Source of the DNA: JBEBGV01 sp040081265 | GTDB taxonomy: Bacteria; Acidobacteriota; Vicinamibacteria; Vicinamibacterales; UBA2999 | Reading direction: 5' to 3' | Length of the DNA: 36,070 nt | Assembly (NCBI GenBank): GCA_040081265.1 | Contig: JBEBGV010000048.1 | Span: 1 to 36,070, forward strand | Shown here: piece after piece, positions 22,619 through 33,917 of the stretch | Layout: each line of letters starts with the position of its first letter | How positions within the stretch are numbered: the stretch's first letter is position 1 | Notes under the pieces: generated by a model | Database searches by the model: none | Told to the model about the DNA's origin: nothing | What the model saw: only the letters and a program-made list of their open reading frames with translations | Program-made: the position numbers and the translations under genes

Positions 22619-23383
22619 TTATTTGCGCTGGGCGACGTAGTCGCCGACAAACATCGCGTCGCGCGACAGTGTGACCTGCAGCGTCGCCGAGTTCTCCTTC
22701 ACGTCCACTGCGACAGCCTCGCCGAGGTCGAACAGGAAGTTCTGGTACTGGTTCCGATCCCGGAACACCACGAAGCGTGCGCCCGGCGTCACGCCCTGCG
22801 AGCTCCCACGATCGAGCACGAAGAAGTCGCCCTTGGCAAACGCCCGGCGACGATCGGTGCCGACCATGATCCGACCGTAGTTGTCTTTCTCAGGCTTGAG
22901 CGGCTCCCGCGAGATGGCGGGCATCTGCGGCAGGGAGAATGGCTCCAGGTAGTCGCCGATGTCGATGGTTTCGCAGGCGTGGGTCACGGTGGCGAGGGCC
23001 ATGTCCGGCCGATCGACTGCCCAGATCTTCAGCCAGCCGACCGTGCGCACGACCGCCGGGGTCTTCCGGCTGGTTGAGGTGCCCTTGTCCTGCTGGAGGC
23101 GACGGACGTAGTACTCCTGCCCGATCTCGATGCCGTTGGCAGTCCCCGCGTTGATGGTCACCAGGTCGCCCGGCGCGTGCGACACACGCTTCAAGGTGCT
23201 CTGGCCACCCGTTACGTGCATCGGGGTGATCGGCTTCTCGTAGACGAGCGTTGGTGCGCACGCCAGTGCAAGAAGCTGCGGATCCGTGCGGAGCATCTCA
23301 GGGGCCGGGCCGGTCTGGGCCGAGAGAGGCAGGACGGCGGCGGCAATGCCGCACGCCAGGAGGACACGAGTCGAGCGTCCCAT
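22619..23383 (-). CDS. Secreted protein of unknown function (FlgT-C-like beta repeats)
   Basis: A 254-residue protein. The signal peptide ends near LSA before QTGPAPEML. Two similar stretches follow the pattern GDLVTINAG-x4-IEIGQEYYVRR and GDFFVLDRGSSQGVTPGARFVVFRD, each followed by a strand rich in Val and Glu. This is reminiscent of the C-terminal domain of flagellar FlgT-type proteins, but the match is weak and no other flagellar gene is present. ATG at 23383 is the probable start; the frame extends upstream to 23476 without a signal-like start. Confidence 0.65.
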   Translation of the reverse strand: MGRSTRVLLACGIAAAVLPLSAQTGPAPEMLRTDPQLLALACAPTLVYEKPITPMHVTGGQSTLKRVSHAPGDLVTINAGTANGIEIGQEYYVRRLQQDKGTSTSRKTPAVVRTVGWLKIWAVDRPDMALATVTHACETIDIGDYLEPFSLPQMPAISREPLKPEKDNYGRIMVGTDRRRAFAKGDFFVLDRGSSQGVTPGARFVVFRDRNQYQNFLFDLGEAVAVDVKENSATLQVTLSRDAMFVGDYVAQRK

Positions 23384-23438
23384 ATTCAGACAGTCTCCCC
23401 AGCGGCAGCCGCCGGGCGGACCGCTGAAAACCGATGCG

Positions 23439-24221
23439 TTACTGCGCCTGCAGCTCTGCGAGCTGCTTACGTGCATCTACGAGGTACTCGCTCTGGTCGA
23501 ATTCCTTGACCAGTCGATCGAGATACGGAAGCGCTTCAGCCTTTTTATCGGTCTTCGTGAGGGAATCCGCGAGATAGAAGTAGACCCCGTCTCGCCCGGA
23601 ATAGCCCGGATCGTCACGGAGAATTTCCTTGAACCGGTCGATGGCACCCGGATACCACTTCACGCGGTGGTAGTAGACACCGACCTGGTAGGAGGCAGCG
23701 CTCAGCCGGTCTTTGGCTTCCCGCCATTTCCCACGCACCTCGGGAGTCAGCGCGCTCTGTGGATAGCGTTCAAAGAACGTATTGAACTCGGCGATCGCGG
23801 CCCGGGTCTCCGACTGGTCGCGCTCTGGGGCCTTCATCTGCTGGAAGTGACTCATCGCCAGCCGGTACTGCGCGTAATCGGCGCGGGCGTGGGTCGGGTA
23901 GAACTGCTGGAACTCGCGGAACTCGTTGGCGGCGTAGACGAGCGACTCGGCGGTGTCCTCGCCCAGGTACGAGTCGCCGATGCCTAGCTTGGCGTCGGGA
24001 CGCGTCGGGCTTTGCGGGTATCCGTCCACGATGCGCTGGAAGTACTCACGCGCCTGGAGCCAGTGCTCCATCATCAATTCCGCGGTGCCGCGATCGAACA
24101 GGAATCTGTCCGGCGCAACGCCGGGAGGCGTGACGTTCCTCGGCCCGCCGCAGGCCGAGATGCCCAGTACGGTAACCAGGGCGACGCAGAGAGAGGTCGA
24201 GCGACGGGAAAGGACGGTCAT
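23439..24221 (-). CDS. bamD: Outer-membrane assembly lipoprotein BamD
   Basis: A 260-residue TPR lipoprotein of the beta-barrel assembly machinery, acting with BamA at the inner face of the outer membrane. The lipobox is GISAC (Cys24). TPR-type units include LFDRGTAELMMEHWLQAREYFQRIVDGYPQSP, AANEFREFQQFYPTHARADYAQYRLA, AIAEFNTFFERYPQS and AIDRFKEILRDDPGYS. ATG at 24221 is preferred over TTG at 24224. It follows the thioesterase by 32 bases. Confidence 0.87.
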   Translation of the reverse strand: MTVLSRRSTSLCVALVTVLGISACGGPRNVTPPGVAPDRFLFDRGTAELMMEHWLQAREYFQRIVDGYPQSPTRPDAKLGIGDSYLGEDTAESLVYAANEFREFQQFYPTHARADYAQYRLAMSHFQQMKAPERDQSETRAAIAEFNTFFERYPQSALTPEVRGKWREAKDRLSAASYQVGVYYHRVKWYPGAIDRFKEILRDDPGYSGRDGVYFYLADSLTKTDKKAEALPYLDRLVKEFDQSEYLVDARKQLAELQAQ

Positions 24222-24253
24222 CAATACAAGTCTGAGGGTGTGGACCCGACCGC

Positions 24254-24706
24254 CTATTGTAGAACGGCTGGGGCCCCGGGCTGGCTGCCTTCAGCAATCA
24301 GACGCCTGACCGTCTCCGGCAGCCGGCACGGTTTTCCCGACTGATCCACGGCGGCGTGGACCGTATAGCCCTCGGCAAGAAGGAGCCCGTCGGCGACCCG
24401 GCTCACCTGGTACTCGAATCGGAGGCGGACGGGCGTCAGCAGGATGGCGCGGGCGTCGATGGCAATCTCATCGTCGTACCGGGCGGGCTGGCGGAATTCG
24501 CAGTGGGCCTCGATGACCGGCAGGGACACCCCTGAGGCCTCCATCTCGCGGTAGGTCCAGCCCGCCTGGCGGAGCCAGTCTGTTCGTCCCACCTCGAACC
24601 AGACGAGGTAGTTGGCGTGATAGACGACGCCCATCTTGTCGGTTTCGGCGTAGCGCACCCGGACGGTCGCGCGACGCACCCCGGGTCCGGTGGGGGCCAG
24701 GCTCAC
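24254..24706 (-). CDS. YbgC-type acyl-CoA thioesterase
   Basis: A 150-residue hotdog-fold protein. The active-site segment RVRYAETDKMGVVYHANYLVWFE has the catalytic Asp23 and His30 seen in 4-hydroxybenzoyl-CoA/YbgC thioesterases. It hydrolyses short acyl-CoAs in the cytoplasm. The GTG start at 24706 overlaps the rpe stop by four bases (GTGA). Confidence 0.86.
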   Translation of the reverse strand: MSLAPTGPGVRRATVRVRYAETDKMGVVYHANYLVWFEVGRTDWLRQAGWTYREMEASGVSLPVIEAHCEFRQPARYDDEIAIDARAILLTPVRLRFEYQVSRVADGLLLAEGYTVHAAVDQSGKPCRLPETVRRLIAEGSQPGAPAVLQ

Positions 24707-25380
24707 CGCGACGCCGTGGCTGCCTGCATGGCCGCGTCCCGCAGGGCACGGGTGGCGGCGGCCGCGTCCCCGGTTCCGAAGATGGCCTGACCGGCCACGA
24801 GGATGCGAGCCCCAGCAGCCACAACAGCCGGGGCTGTTCGAAGGTCCACACCGCCATCGACCTCGATGAGGGCCTGCGAACCGGCGCGGTCGAGCACCTC
24901 GCGCACCCGCCGTATCTTCTCGATGCTGTGCGGGATGAAGGCCTGCCCGCCGAACCCGGGGTTGACCGACATCACCAGCACGAAGTCCAGGTCTGCGGTC
25001 ACGTCCTCGAGCGTGACCGCCGGGGTGGACGGGTTCAGCACCGCACCAGCCTTCGCGCCGAGCGAGCGGATGAGCGCCAGTGTCCGCTGCAGGTGAGGGA
25101 CGGCTTCGACGTGTACCGACACCATGCTGGCGCCGGCTTTGACGAACGCCTCGATGTACCGATCGGGCTCTTCGATCATCAGGTGCACGTCGAGAGGCCT
25201 GGTGGCCACGCGGCGGATCGCCTTGACGACGGGCGGGCCGATGGTGATGTTGGGCACGAAGTGGCCATCCATCACGTCCACGTGGATGAGATCCGCACCG
25301 CCGCGTTCAACGGCCTCGATGTCGCGACCGAGCGCCGCGAAATCAGCAGACAGCACGGATGGCGCGATTTGTATGGTCAC
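24703..25380 (-). CDS. rpe: Ribulose-phosphate 3-epimerase
   Basis: A 225-residue TIM-barrel enzyme that interconverts ribulose-5-phosphate and xylulose-5-phosphate. Motifs IAPSVLSADFAALG, HVDVMDGHFVPNITIGPPVV (His33, Asp35 metal site), LDVHLMIEEP, VMSVNPGFGGQAFI and IEVDGGV are all present. The GTG start at 25380 overlaps the PASTA gene stop by four bases. Confidence 0.92.
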   Translation of the reverse strand: MTIQIAPSVLSADFAALGRDIEAVERGGADLIHVDVMDGHFVPNITIGPPVVKAIRRVATRPLDVHLMIEEPDRYIEAFVKAGASMVSVHVEAVPHLQRTLALIRSLGAKAGAVLNPSTPAVTLEDVTADLDFVLVMSVNPGFGGQAFIPHSIEKIRRVREVLDRAGSQALIEVDGGVDLRTAPAVVAAGARILVAGQAIFGTGDAAAATRALRDAAMQAATASR

Positions 25381-26096
25381 CGGCTCACCTCGAGGGAAAT
25401 GGCCTCGCCCTGGCCAACCTGGAATCCGGCTGCCGGCGTCTGGCTGATGATCGTGCCGGTGGGAACACCCTGGGCACCCCGCGTTGCGAGGCTGACGCGG
25501 AAGCCGAGGCTGCGAAGCGCGTCGGCGGTTCGACGGCTTTCGAGTCCGACCAGGTCGGGCATCACGTAACCGATGCCTTCTGCGCCGCGATTGACGAGCA
25601 ACGTCACGCGGGACGCATTCACCGTCGCCGGCGGATCCTGAGCCACGACCACGCCTGTCGGGTAGTCAGAGGAGCGCAACTCGGTGACGGCCGACACCGT
25701 GATGCCGTCCTGTTCGAGCCGCATGCGTGCGGTGCGCTCGGATTGACCAATGAGGTCGGCGACGGTGGTGACGCGCGGACCGGCGCTCAGCCACACGCGA
25801 ATCGAACGCTGCCGCCTGGCAGCCACCCCGGCTGCTGGTTCCTGCTGGACGACGCGACCTTGAGGCACCTTCGCGTCAGGCCTGCGGAGATCGTCGACCC
25901 GAATGGTGAGTCCGACCTCCGACAGTGTGCGCGCGGCATCGGCCACGCTGCGTCCCGCCAGTTGTGGAACCTGCACCTCACGCGTCCGGAGCGCGACCCT
26001 CGTGGCCACGCCGGCAAAGAGCAGAAAGGTCGCGCCGAGTGCGGCGCAGAGCACCAGCAACTTGCCGAGACTGTAGACGCGTCCCCCGAATGGCAT
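25377..26096 (-). CDS. PASTA-domain membrane protein without kinase domain
   Basis: A 239-residue protein with an N-terminal membrane segment (LLVLCAALGATFLLFAGVA) and then three PASTA domains (about 40-105, 106-170, 172-239), shown by VPQLAGRSVADAARTL, VADLIGQSERTARMRLEQDGI and MPDLVGLESRRTADALRSLGF, each with a QEPAAG/QDPPA/QTPAAG turn. PASTA domains bind muropeptides or act as spacers in cell-wall kinases and penicillin-binding proteins. No kinase or transpeptidase domain is present. The gene lies between rsmB and rpe; see findings. Confidence 0.87.
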   Translation of the reverse strand: MPFGGRVYSLGKLLVLCAALGATFLLFAGVATRVALRTREVQVPQLAGRSVADAARTLSEVGLTIRVDDLRRPDAKVPQGRVVQQEPAAGVAARRQRSIRVWLSAGPRVTTVADLIGQSERTARMRLEQDGITVSAVTELRSSDYPTGVVVAQDPPATVNASRVTLLVNRGAEGIGYVMPDLVGLESRRTADALRSLGFRVSLATRGAQGVPTGTIISQTPAAGFQVGQGEAISLEVSR

Positions 26097-26099
26097 CGC

Positions 26100-27470
26100 T
26101 CAGCTGATTGTAAGAGAAACGCGGTCGCGCCTCACCATGGCGGCGGCGAAGAACGCCTCGAGGCCGTGCTCGAAGGGTAGCGTCCGCAGGAAGCCGTCAG
26201 CGTCGATCAGGGGGGTCAGCGAGGGCGCGTGCTCGATCGCCGGAACCAGCGTGAACTCGTCGTGGTGTGCCAGGAATGCCCGGACGACCTCGTCGTTTTC
26301 CTCGGGTTCGCTCGAACACGTCGCGTAGACCAGGCGTCCGCCGGGCGCCACCGCTGCTGCAGCGCGATCCAGGAGATCGCGCTGCGCCTCAGCGAAGGCC
26401 GGCAGATCGTCGGGCAGGCGGCGCCACTTGATGTCGGGGTCCCGCCGGAGCGTGCCGAGTCCGGAGCAGGGAGCGTCGACGAGCACGCGCTCAAACACCT
26501 CGCCGAATGGCAGTCCACCGGATCGCGGCACCTGAACGATCCGGATCGACAGAGCGCCGCTGTCATGCACGGCGTCACGAAGCAGACGCGTCCGCCGCGG
26601 ACGCACATCGCAGGCGACCAGAAGGCCACGGTCGGCCATCAGCCCGGCCATGGCAGTTGCCTTGCCCCCGGGAGAGGCACAGAGGTCGAGTACGCGAGCG
26701 CCGGGCCGGACATCGACGGTCAGTGGTACCAACTGAGAGGCCTCGTCCTGGACGACAAACAGCCCCTGCCGTGGCAGGCGCAGCGGGTTCCCCGCGGTGA
26801 CGATCAGGCCGTCCTCGGACCAGTCAGCTGGCCTGGTCTCCACCTCGACCTCGGCGAGTTGTCTCGCGAGGTCGTCCCGCGAGATCCGCAACCGATTGGC
26901 GCGGAGCGAGAGCGCGGGGGCAACGTTGTTGAACTCGACCCAGCGCTCAGTGGCTGCGAAACCGTACCGGTCCAGCCAGCGCTCGATGAGCCAGGCAGGA
27001 TGAGAATGGCTGACGCTGAGGTACGCCACCGCGCCAGCACGGTCAGCCTGATCGTCGGGCCGAGCGGGTAGCGGCAGGCGGTTCTTCTGCCGCAGTGCGC
27101 CGCGCAGCACAGCGTTCACAAACCCGGTTGCGCTCGGCTTGCGCACGCCTCTCACGAGATCGACCGCATCGTCGACGACCGCCGATGCGGGGACGCGTGT
27201 CAGGTGGAGGATCTGGTAGAGGCTGAGCCTGAGGATCGTGACGACTTCCGGATCGAGGCGATCGAGGCTGCGGCCGGCGATGTGGACGATGACGTGGTCG
27301 AGCGCCGCGCGCCAGCGCAGCGTGCCGACGATGATGTCCGCGGCGAGGGCTCGGTCGCGGTCGTCCTGCAGACGCTCGCGGCTCTGCACGAGGGCCGTCG
27401 GCAGGTCGATCCGTCCATCTTCAACTGCCCTGAGGGCGGTGAGCGCCGCCGTGCGGGCCGGTCCGATCAC
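26100..27470 (-). CDS. rsmB: 16S rRNA (cytosine-967-C5)-methyltransferase
   Basis: A 456-residue protein with an N-terminal NusB-like domain (residues 1-130) and a Rossmann methyltransferase domain. The SAM motif is VLDLCASPGGKATAM (260-274), the catalytic pair is Cys335 (DAPCSGLGTLRRDPDIKW) and Cys385 (VYATCSSEPEEN). It methylates 16S rRNA. The GTG start at 27470 overlaps the fmt stop by four bases. Confidence 0.9.
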   Translation of the reverse strand: MIGPARTAALTALRAVEDGRIDLPTALVQSRERLQDDRDRALAADIIVGTLRWRAALDHVIVHIAGRSLDRLDPEVVTILRLSLYQILHLTRVPASAVVDDAVDLVRGVRKPSATGFVNAVLRGALRQKNRLPLPARPDDQADRAGAVAYLSVSHSHPAWLIERWLDRYGFAATERWVEFNNVAPALSLRANRLRISRDDLARQLAEVEVETRPADWSEDGLIVTAGNPLRLPRQGLFVVQDEASQLVPLTVDVRPGARVLDLCASPGGKATAMAGLMADRGLLVACDVRPRRTRLLRDAVHDSGALSIRIVQVPRSGGLPFGEVFERVLVDAPCSGLGTLRRDPDIKWRRLPDDLPAFAEAQRDLLDRAAAAVAPGGRLVYATCSSEPEENDEVVRAFLAHHDEFTLVPAIEHAPSLTPLIDADGFLRTLPFEHGLEAFFAAAMVRRDRVSLTIS

Positions 27471-28447
27471 GACGTGCTGGAGGCTCCGTCCTCGGCGTCA
27501 GGCGCACCTGTGAATCGCGCGCCTGGCAGGATGGGGTGACCGGCGACGAACTCACGCACGGCCATCGGCCGGCGTCCCTCGGGCTGCACGTTCTCGATCA
27601 GGAGCTGACCCTTGCCCGTGGCGACCTCGACGGTCGCGGCGCCGACCTGCGTGACGGTTCCGGGTTCGGCCTCAGCAGAGCTGTTGCTGAGGGCGGTGCG
27701 CAGCACGATCAGCCTGTGGCCGTCCAGATAGGTGAAGGCGCGCGGCCACGGATACAGGCCTCTCACGCGGTTGTGGATCGCCACGGCAGACTCGGTCCAG
27801 TTGATGAGGCCCTCTTCTTTCGTGAGGCGGGCCGCGTAGGTGGACGCCGCCTCGTCTTGCGGTTCCTCGTGAGCGATGCCTTGCGCGAGCTGGTCGACGA
27901 CCGAGACAAGCAGGGGAGCGCCGAGCTTCGCAAGATCTCGCTCGACGATGTCACTGGTCTCATCCGGGTCGATGGCGCGCGTGGCCCTGGCGAACATCGC
28001 GCCCGAGTCCAGCGCCTTGACCACTCGCATGATCGTGACGCCGGTCTGCGCGTGGCCCTCGATTACGGCGCGGTGGATCGGCGCGGCACCACGCAGCAGG
28101 GGCAGGAGCGACGCGTGCACGTTGATCATGCCCAGGGGAGGGATCTGCAGGAGTGACTCGGGGATGAGCTTGCCGTATGCCGCCACGACCCCGAGGTCGG
28201 GCGCCCAGGCGCGGAGCATTTCTTCCACCTCTGGTGCGCGCAGCCGATCGGGCTGGAAGATCCGCAATCCCTGCTGGAATGCGAGAGCCTTGACGGGCGC
28301 GAACGTCACGTGCTGACCACGTCCTCGCGGCCGATCCGGCTGTGTGATGACGCCGCACACGGTGTGACGCGATGCCAGCAGCGCTTCGAGCGTGGGCACG
28401 GCGAACTGTGGCGTGCCCATGAACACGATCCGTAACGGTTTCACCAC
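27467..28447 (-). CDS. fmt: Methionyl-tRNA formyltransferase
   Basis: A 326-residue enzyme that formylates initiator methionyl-tRNA. The formyltransferase active residues Asn109, His111 and Asp147 are in INVHASLLPLLRGAAPIHRAVIEG and VKALDSGAMF; the N-terminus MGTPQFAVPTLEALLAS is typical. The start is one of two adjacent GTG codons at 28447 and 28444. It lies 4 bases after def. Confidence 0.92.
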   Translation of the reverse strand: MVKPLRIVFMGTPQFAVPTLEALLASRHTVCGVITQPDRPRGRGQHVTFAPVKALAFQQGLRIFQPDRLRAPEVEEMLRAWAPDLGVVAAYGKLIPESLLQIPPLGMINVHASLLPLLRGAAPIHRAVIEGHAQTGVTIMRVVKALDSGAMFARATRAIDPDETSDIVERDLAKLGAPLLVSVVDQLAQGIAHEEPQDEAASTYAARLTKEEGLINWTESAVAIHNRVRGLYPWPRAFTYLDGHRLIVLRTALSNSSAEAEPGTVTQVGAATVEVATGKGQLLIENVQPEGRRPMAVREFVAGHPILPGARFTGAPDAEDGASSTS

Positions 28448-28451
28448 AGCG

Positions 28452-28961
28452 TCACCACTTGCCGCTGCGGTTCAGCTTCCTGATCTTGCGGACGATCAGG
28501 TCTTTCTGGAGGCCGCGCAGGCGGTCGACGAAGAGGGTGCCTTCCAGATGATCCATTTCATGCTGGAAGCAGCGAGCGAGGAGGCCAGAGGCGTCGATCT
28601 GCTGCGGCTGGCCGTGGCGGTCGAGGCCCTTGAGGACAGCCCGTAACGGTCGTGCGACGGTGGCGTTGAAGCCGGGCACGCTCAAGCAGCCTTCGTCTTC
28701 GAGCTGCATCCCGTCGCGCTCGACGAACTCGGGATTGATGAACACCAGAAGGTCGGACGGATTGCGCCCGACCGAGATATCGGCCACGAAGATACGGCTG
28801 GCGACGCCGACCTGCGTCGCTGCCAGCCCGACGCCTGGGGCCGCGTACATCGTCTGGATCATGTCGTCGATCAGTTGCTCGACCTCGGGCGTGATGGTGG
28901 TGACGGGTGCCGCCGGTTGATGGAGCACGTCGGCGCCATAGCGCACGATGGGACGGATCAT
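28452..28961 (-). CDS. def: Peptide deformylase
   Basis: A 169-residue metalloenzyme that removes the formyl group from nascent proteins, the counterpart of Fmt. All three motifs are present: GVGLAATQ (43-50), EGCLSVPG with metal Cys92, and QHEMDHLEG with His134, Glu135 and His138. The ATG at 28961 lies 9 bases after aroC. Confidence 0.93.
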   Translation of the reverse strand: MIRPIVRYGADVLHQPAAPVTTITPEVEQLIDDMIQTMYAAPGVGLAATQVGVASRIFVADISVGRNPSDLLVFINPEFVERDGMQLEDEGCLSVPGFNATVARPLRAVLKGLDRHGQPQQIDASGLLARCFQHEMDHLEGTLFVDRLRGLQKDLIVRKIRKLNRSGKW

Positions 28962-28970
28962 GCGAGTCGA

Positions 28971-30179
28971 CTAGCGTGCCGGCTGCGGCTGGAAGCGCGA
29001 GGCCACGAGCGCGAGGGTGGCCTGGTAGTGCGCCCGGATTTCGTCGAGGGAATCGCCGCCGAATTTTTCGAGGAACGCGTCGGCGAGCACGAATGCCACC
29101 ATGGCTTCGCCGACCACAGATGCCGCCGGCACCGCACAGACGTCGCTCCGCTCGATCGCGGCGGGAGAGTCGGCGAGGCTCTGAAGGTCAACCGAGCGAA
29201 GCGGTTTCATGAGCGTCGCGATCGGCTTCATGAACCCGGTCACGCGCACGTCCTGACCGTTGGTGACACCGCCTTCGAGCCCTCCGGCGTTGTTGGTCGG
29301 ACGGGTGACGGTGTGTGAGGCCGCGTCGCGTGGCGGAAGAATCTCGTCGTGGACACGTGAGCCCTGGCGAACGGAGGCCTCGGGCCCCAGACCGATCCCC
29401 ACGCCCTTGATGGCATGGATGCACATCACCGCCTGCGCCAGCCGGCCGTCAAGCTTGCGGTCCCACTGCACGTAGGAGCCCAGGCCAGCGGGCACGTTCC
29501 GCACGATGACCTCGAAGATGCCCCCAAGCGTGTCCCCCGCCTCTTTGGCGGCGTCGATGGCGGCAATCATGCGGGCTTCCAGTTCTGGCTCGACGCATCG
29601 CACCGGGGAGTCATCTGGCAGGGCCGCAGCGTCGGTAAACGCCACCTGACGCGAAGCCGGCAGCATGACGTCGCCAATGGCCGCGACGTGGCTGGTCACA
29701 TCGATGTCGAAGGCAGCGAGCAGCTGACGTGCCAGGCTCCCCGCGGCCACGCGCGCAGCGGTTTCCCGGGCGCTTGCCCGCTCGAGGACGTCGCGGACAT
29801 CGGTGTGCCCATACTTGATCGCACCGGCCAGATCCGCATGGCCCGGACGAGGACGCGTGACGTCGCCTCTCTTTGCCCCGGTCGCACCCTCGGGCATTTC
29901 GGGCTCGACGTGCATGGTCTTCTGCCAGTTCACCCAGTCCTTGTTGCGGATGAGCAGCGCGACCGGCGCGCCGGTGGTGCGACCGTGGCGCACGCCAGCC
30001 AGGATCTCGGCGGTGTCGCTTTCGATGGCCATCCGGCGCCCCCGTCCGTAACCGCCCTGTCGACGACGGAGCTGGGCGTTGAGGGCGGGAACATCGATCG
30101 TGAGTCCGGCCGGAAGACCGTCAACGGTCAGCACGAGAGCCTGACCGTGAGACTCACCGGCGGTGAGAAACCTCAGCAT
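28971..30179 (-). CDS. aroC: Chorismate synthase
   Basis: A 402-residue enzyme of the last shikimate-pathway step (EPSP to chorismate, FMN-dependent). It starts MLRFLTAGESHG, with RPGHADLAGAIKYGH, ARETAARVAAGSLAR and PTNNAGGLEGGVTNGQDV in order. ATG at 30179 is the only good start. Upstream, on the minus strand, TATAGAAT (plus-strand 30189-30196) sits just before the ATG and could be a -10 element giving an almost leaderless transcript; no good -35 is seen. First gene of the long minus-strand run. Confidence 0.92.
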   Translation of the reverse strand: MLRFLTAGESHGQALVLTVDGLPAGLTIDVPALNAQLRRRQGGYGRGRRMAIESDTAEILAGVRHGRTTGAPVALLIRNKDWVNWQKTMHVEPEMPEGATGAKRGDVTRPRPGHADLAGAIKYGHTDVRDVLERASARETAARVAAGSLARQLLAAFDIDVTSHVAAIGDVMLPASRQVAFTDAAALPDDSPVRCVEPELEARMIAAIDAAKEAGDTLGGIFEVIVRNVPAGLGSYVQWDRKLDGRLAQAVMCIHAIKGVGIGLGPEASVRQGSRVHDEILPPRDAASHTVTRPTNNAGGLEGGVTNGQDVRVTGFMKPIATLMKPLRSVDLQSLADSPAAIERSDVCAVPAASVVGEAMVAFVLADAFLEKFGGDSLDEIRAHYQATLALVASRFQPQPAR

Positions 30180-30278
30180 TCGTTGGTCATTCTATACGAA
30201 GAAATTGCAGCACCGAGGCTGCGCACAGGTGTTTGCGGCCGTCTTTGCGCTGGTCTCGTGCCTTGCACCTGACATGGC

Positions 30279-33083
<2,805 letters not shown>

Positions 33084-33172
33084 GGCCGAGGCGCGTGCGG
33101 ACGGCTTCCTGGCGCGGGCGACGAGCGTGCCACGGGTGATGGCGTGCCGATCACGGGCACGGTGGAGAGGGC

Positions 33173-33201
33173 TGGACAGTCCCAAAGTGGTCATCTAGAC
33201 T
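33173..33201 (+). promoter_or_regulatory. Promoter and direct-repeat operator of the toxin-antitoxin pair
   Basis: TGGACA (33173-33178) and TAGACT (33196-33201) are 17 bases apart and match consensus at 5 and 4 of 6 positions. The expected start of transcription is at or next to the antitoxin ATG (33208), so the mRNA would be leaderless. TGGTCA occurs at 33188-33193 and 33201-33206, 13 bases apart and flanking the -10 element, a likely site for autorepression. Confidence 0.55.
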
Positions 33202-33207
33202 GGTCAC

Positions 33208-33438
33208 ATGAAGCTGGCGGCTGCAGAGTTCAAGGCCAAGTGCCTGTCGGTGCTGGACCGTGTGCATGAGCGCGGTGAGTCGGTGACCATTACCAAGCGT
33301 GGTCGAGTCGTGGCACGTCTGGTGCCGGCCGGGGATACCGACGAGCGGCCCTGGCTGCGCGTGGGCCGCACCGCGCGGTGGCACGGTGACCCGCTCGGGC
33401 CCGCCGTCGAGGACTCGGAGGTCGAGGCGCTGCGGTGA
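33208..33438 (+). CDS. Phd/YefM-family antitoxin
   Basis: A 76-residue protein starting MKLAAAEFKAKCLSVLDRVHERGESVTITKRGRVVARLVPA, the DNA-binding Phd/YefM core. The C-terminal part (from about residue 45) is charged and probably disordered until bound to the toxin. The ATG at 33208 lies at the predicted start of transcription, and no SD is present. Its stop overlaps the toxin start by four bases (GTGA). Confidence 0.87.
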   Translation: MKLAAAEFKAKCLSVLDRVHERGESVTITKRGRVVARLVPAGDTDERPWLRVGRTARWHGDPLGPAVEDSEVEALR

Positions 33439-33842
33439 AGGAGGCTCCGCTCCTGGACACCCACGCCTGGGTCTGGTGGGTCGACCGCGACCGGCGCCTC
33501 GGAAAGGCCACCATCGACGCCCTCGACGCTCTTCCCGCCGAAGCGCGACCGCTGCTCAGCGACATCAGCCTGTGGGAGGTGGCCACGCTCGTCGAACGAG
33601 GTCGCCTGTCGTTCACGGTGCCGTTCGCCGAATGGCTGGAGGCGGCGGCGCATCCGCGCAGCGTGCAGCTTGTTCCTATCTCTTCCGCGATTGCGGCCGA
33701 GATCACGGCCCTTCCCCCTTCGTTTCATCGCGACCCGGCCGACCGGGTGATCGTGGCGACCTGTCGCGTGCTCGGTGCGTCGCTTGTGACGCGAGACCGT
33801 CTGATTGCGCGCTCACGTCTCGTTCCGCGCTGGAAGGCGTAG
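33435..33842 (+). CDS. VapC-type PIN-domain toxin
   Basis: A 135-residue PIN ribonuclease. The acidic metal site is visible as Asp8 (LLDTHAWVWW), Glu48 (SLWEVA), Asp103 (DPADRVIVATC) and Asp121 (TRDRL). Such toxins cleave tRNA or rRNA and are held off by the upstream antitoxin. The start is GTG at 33435, overlapping the antitoxin stop. Confidence 0.88.
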   Translation: MKEAPLLDTHAWVWWVDRDRRLGKATIDALDALPAEARPLLSDISLWEVATLVERGRLSFTVPFAEWLEAAAHPRSVQLVPISSAIAAEITALPPSFHRDPADRVIVATCRVLGASLVTRDRLIARSRLVPRWKA

Positions 33843-33917
33843 CGCTACGCCTGCGGTGTCGGCACCACGCGGTAGCTCCTCCAACCAGTTGACGACGACG
33901 CGCGTGAGGCGGCCCGG

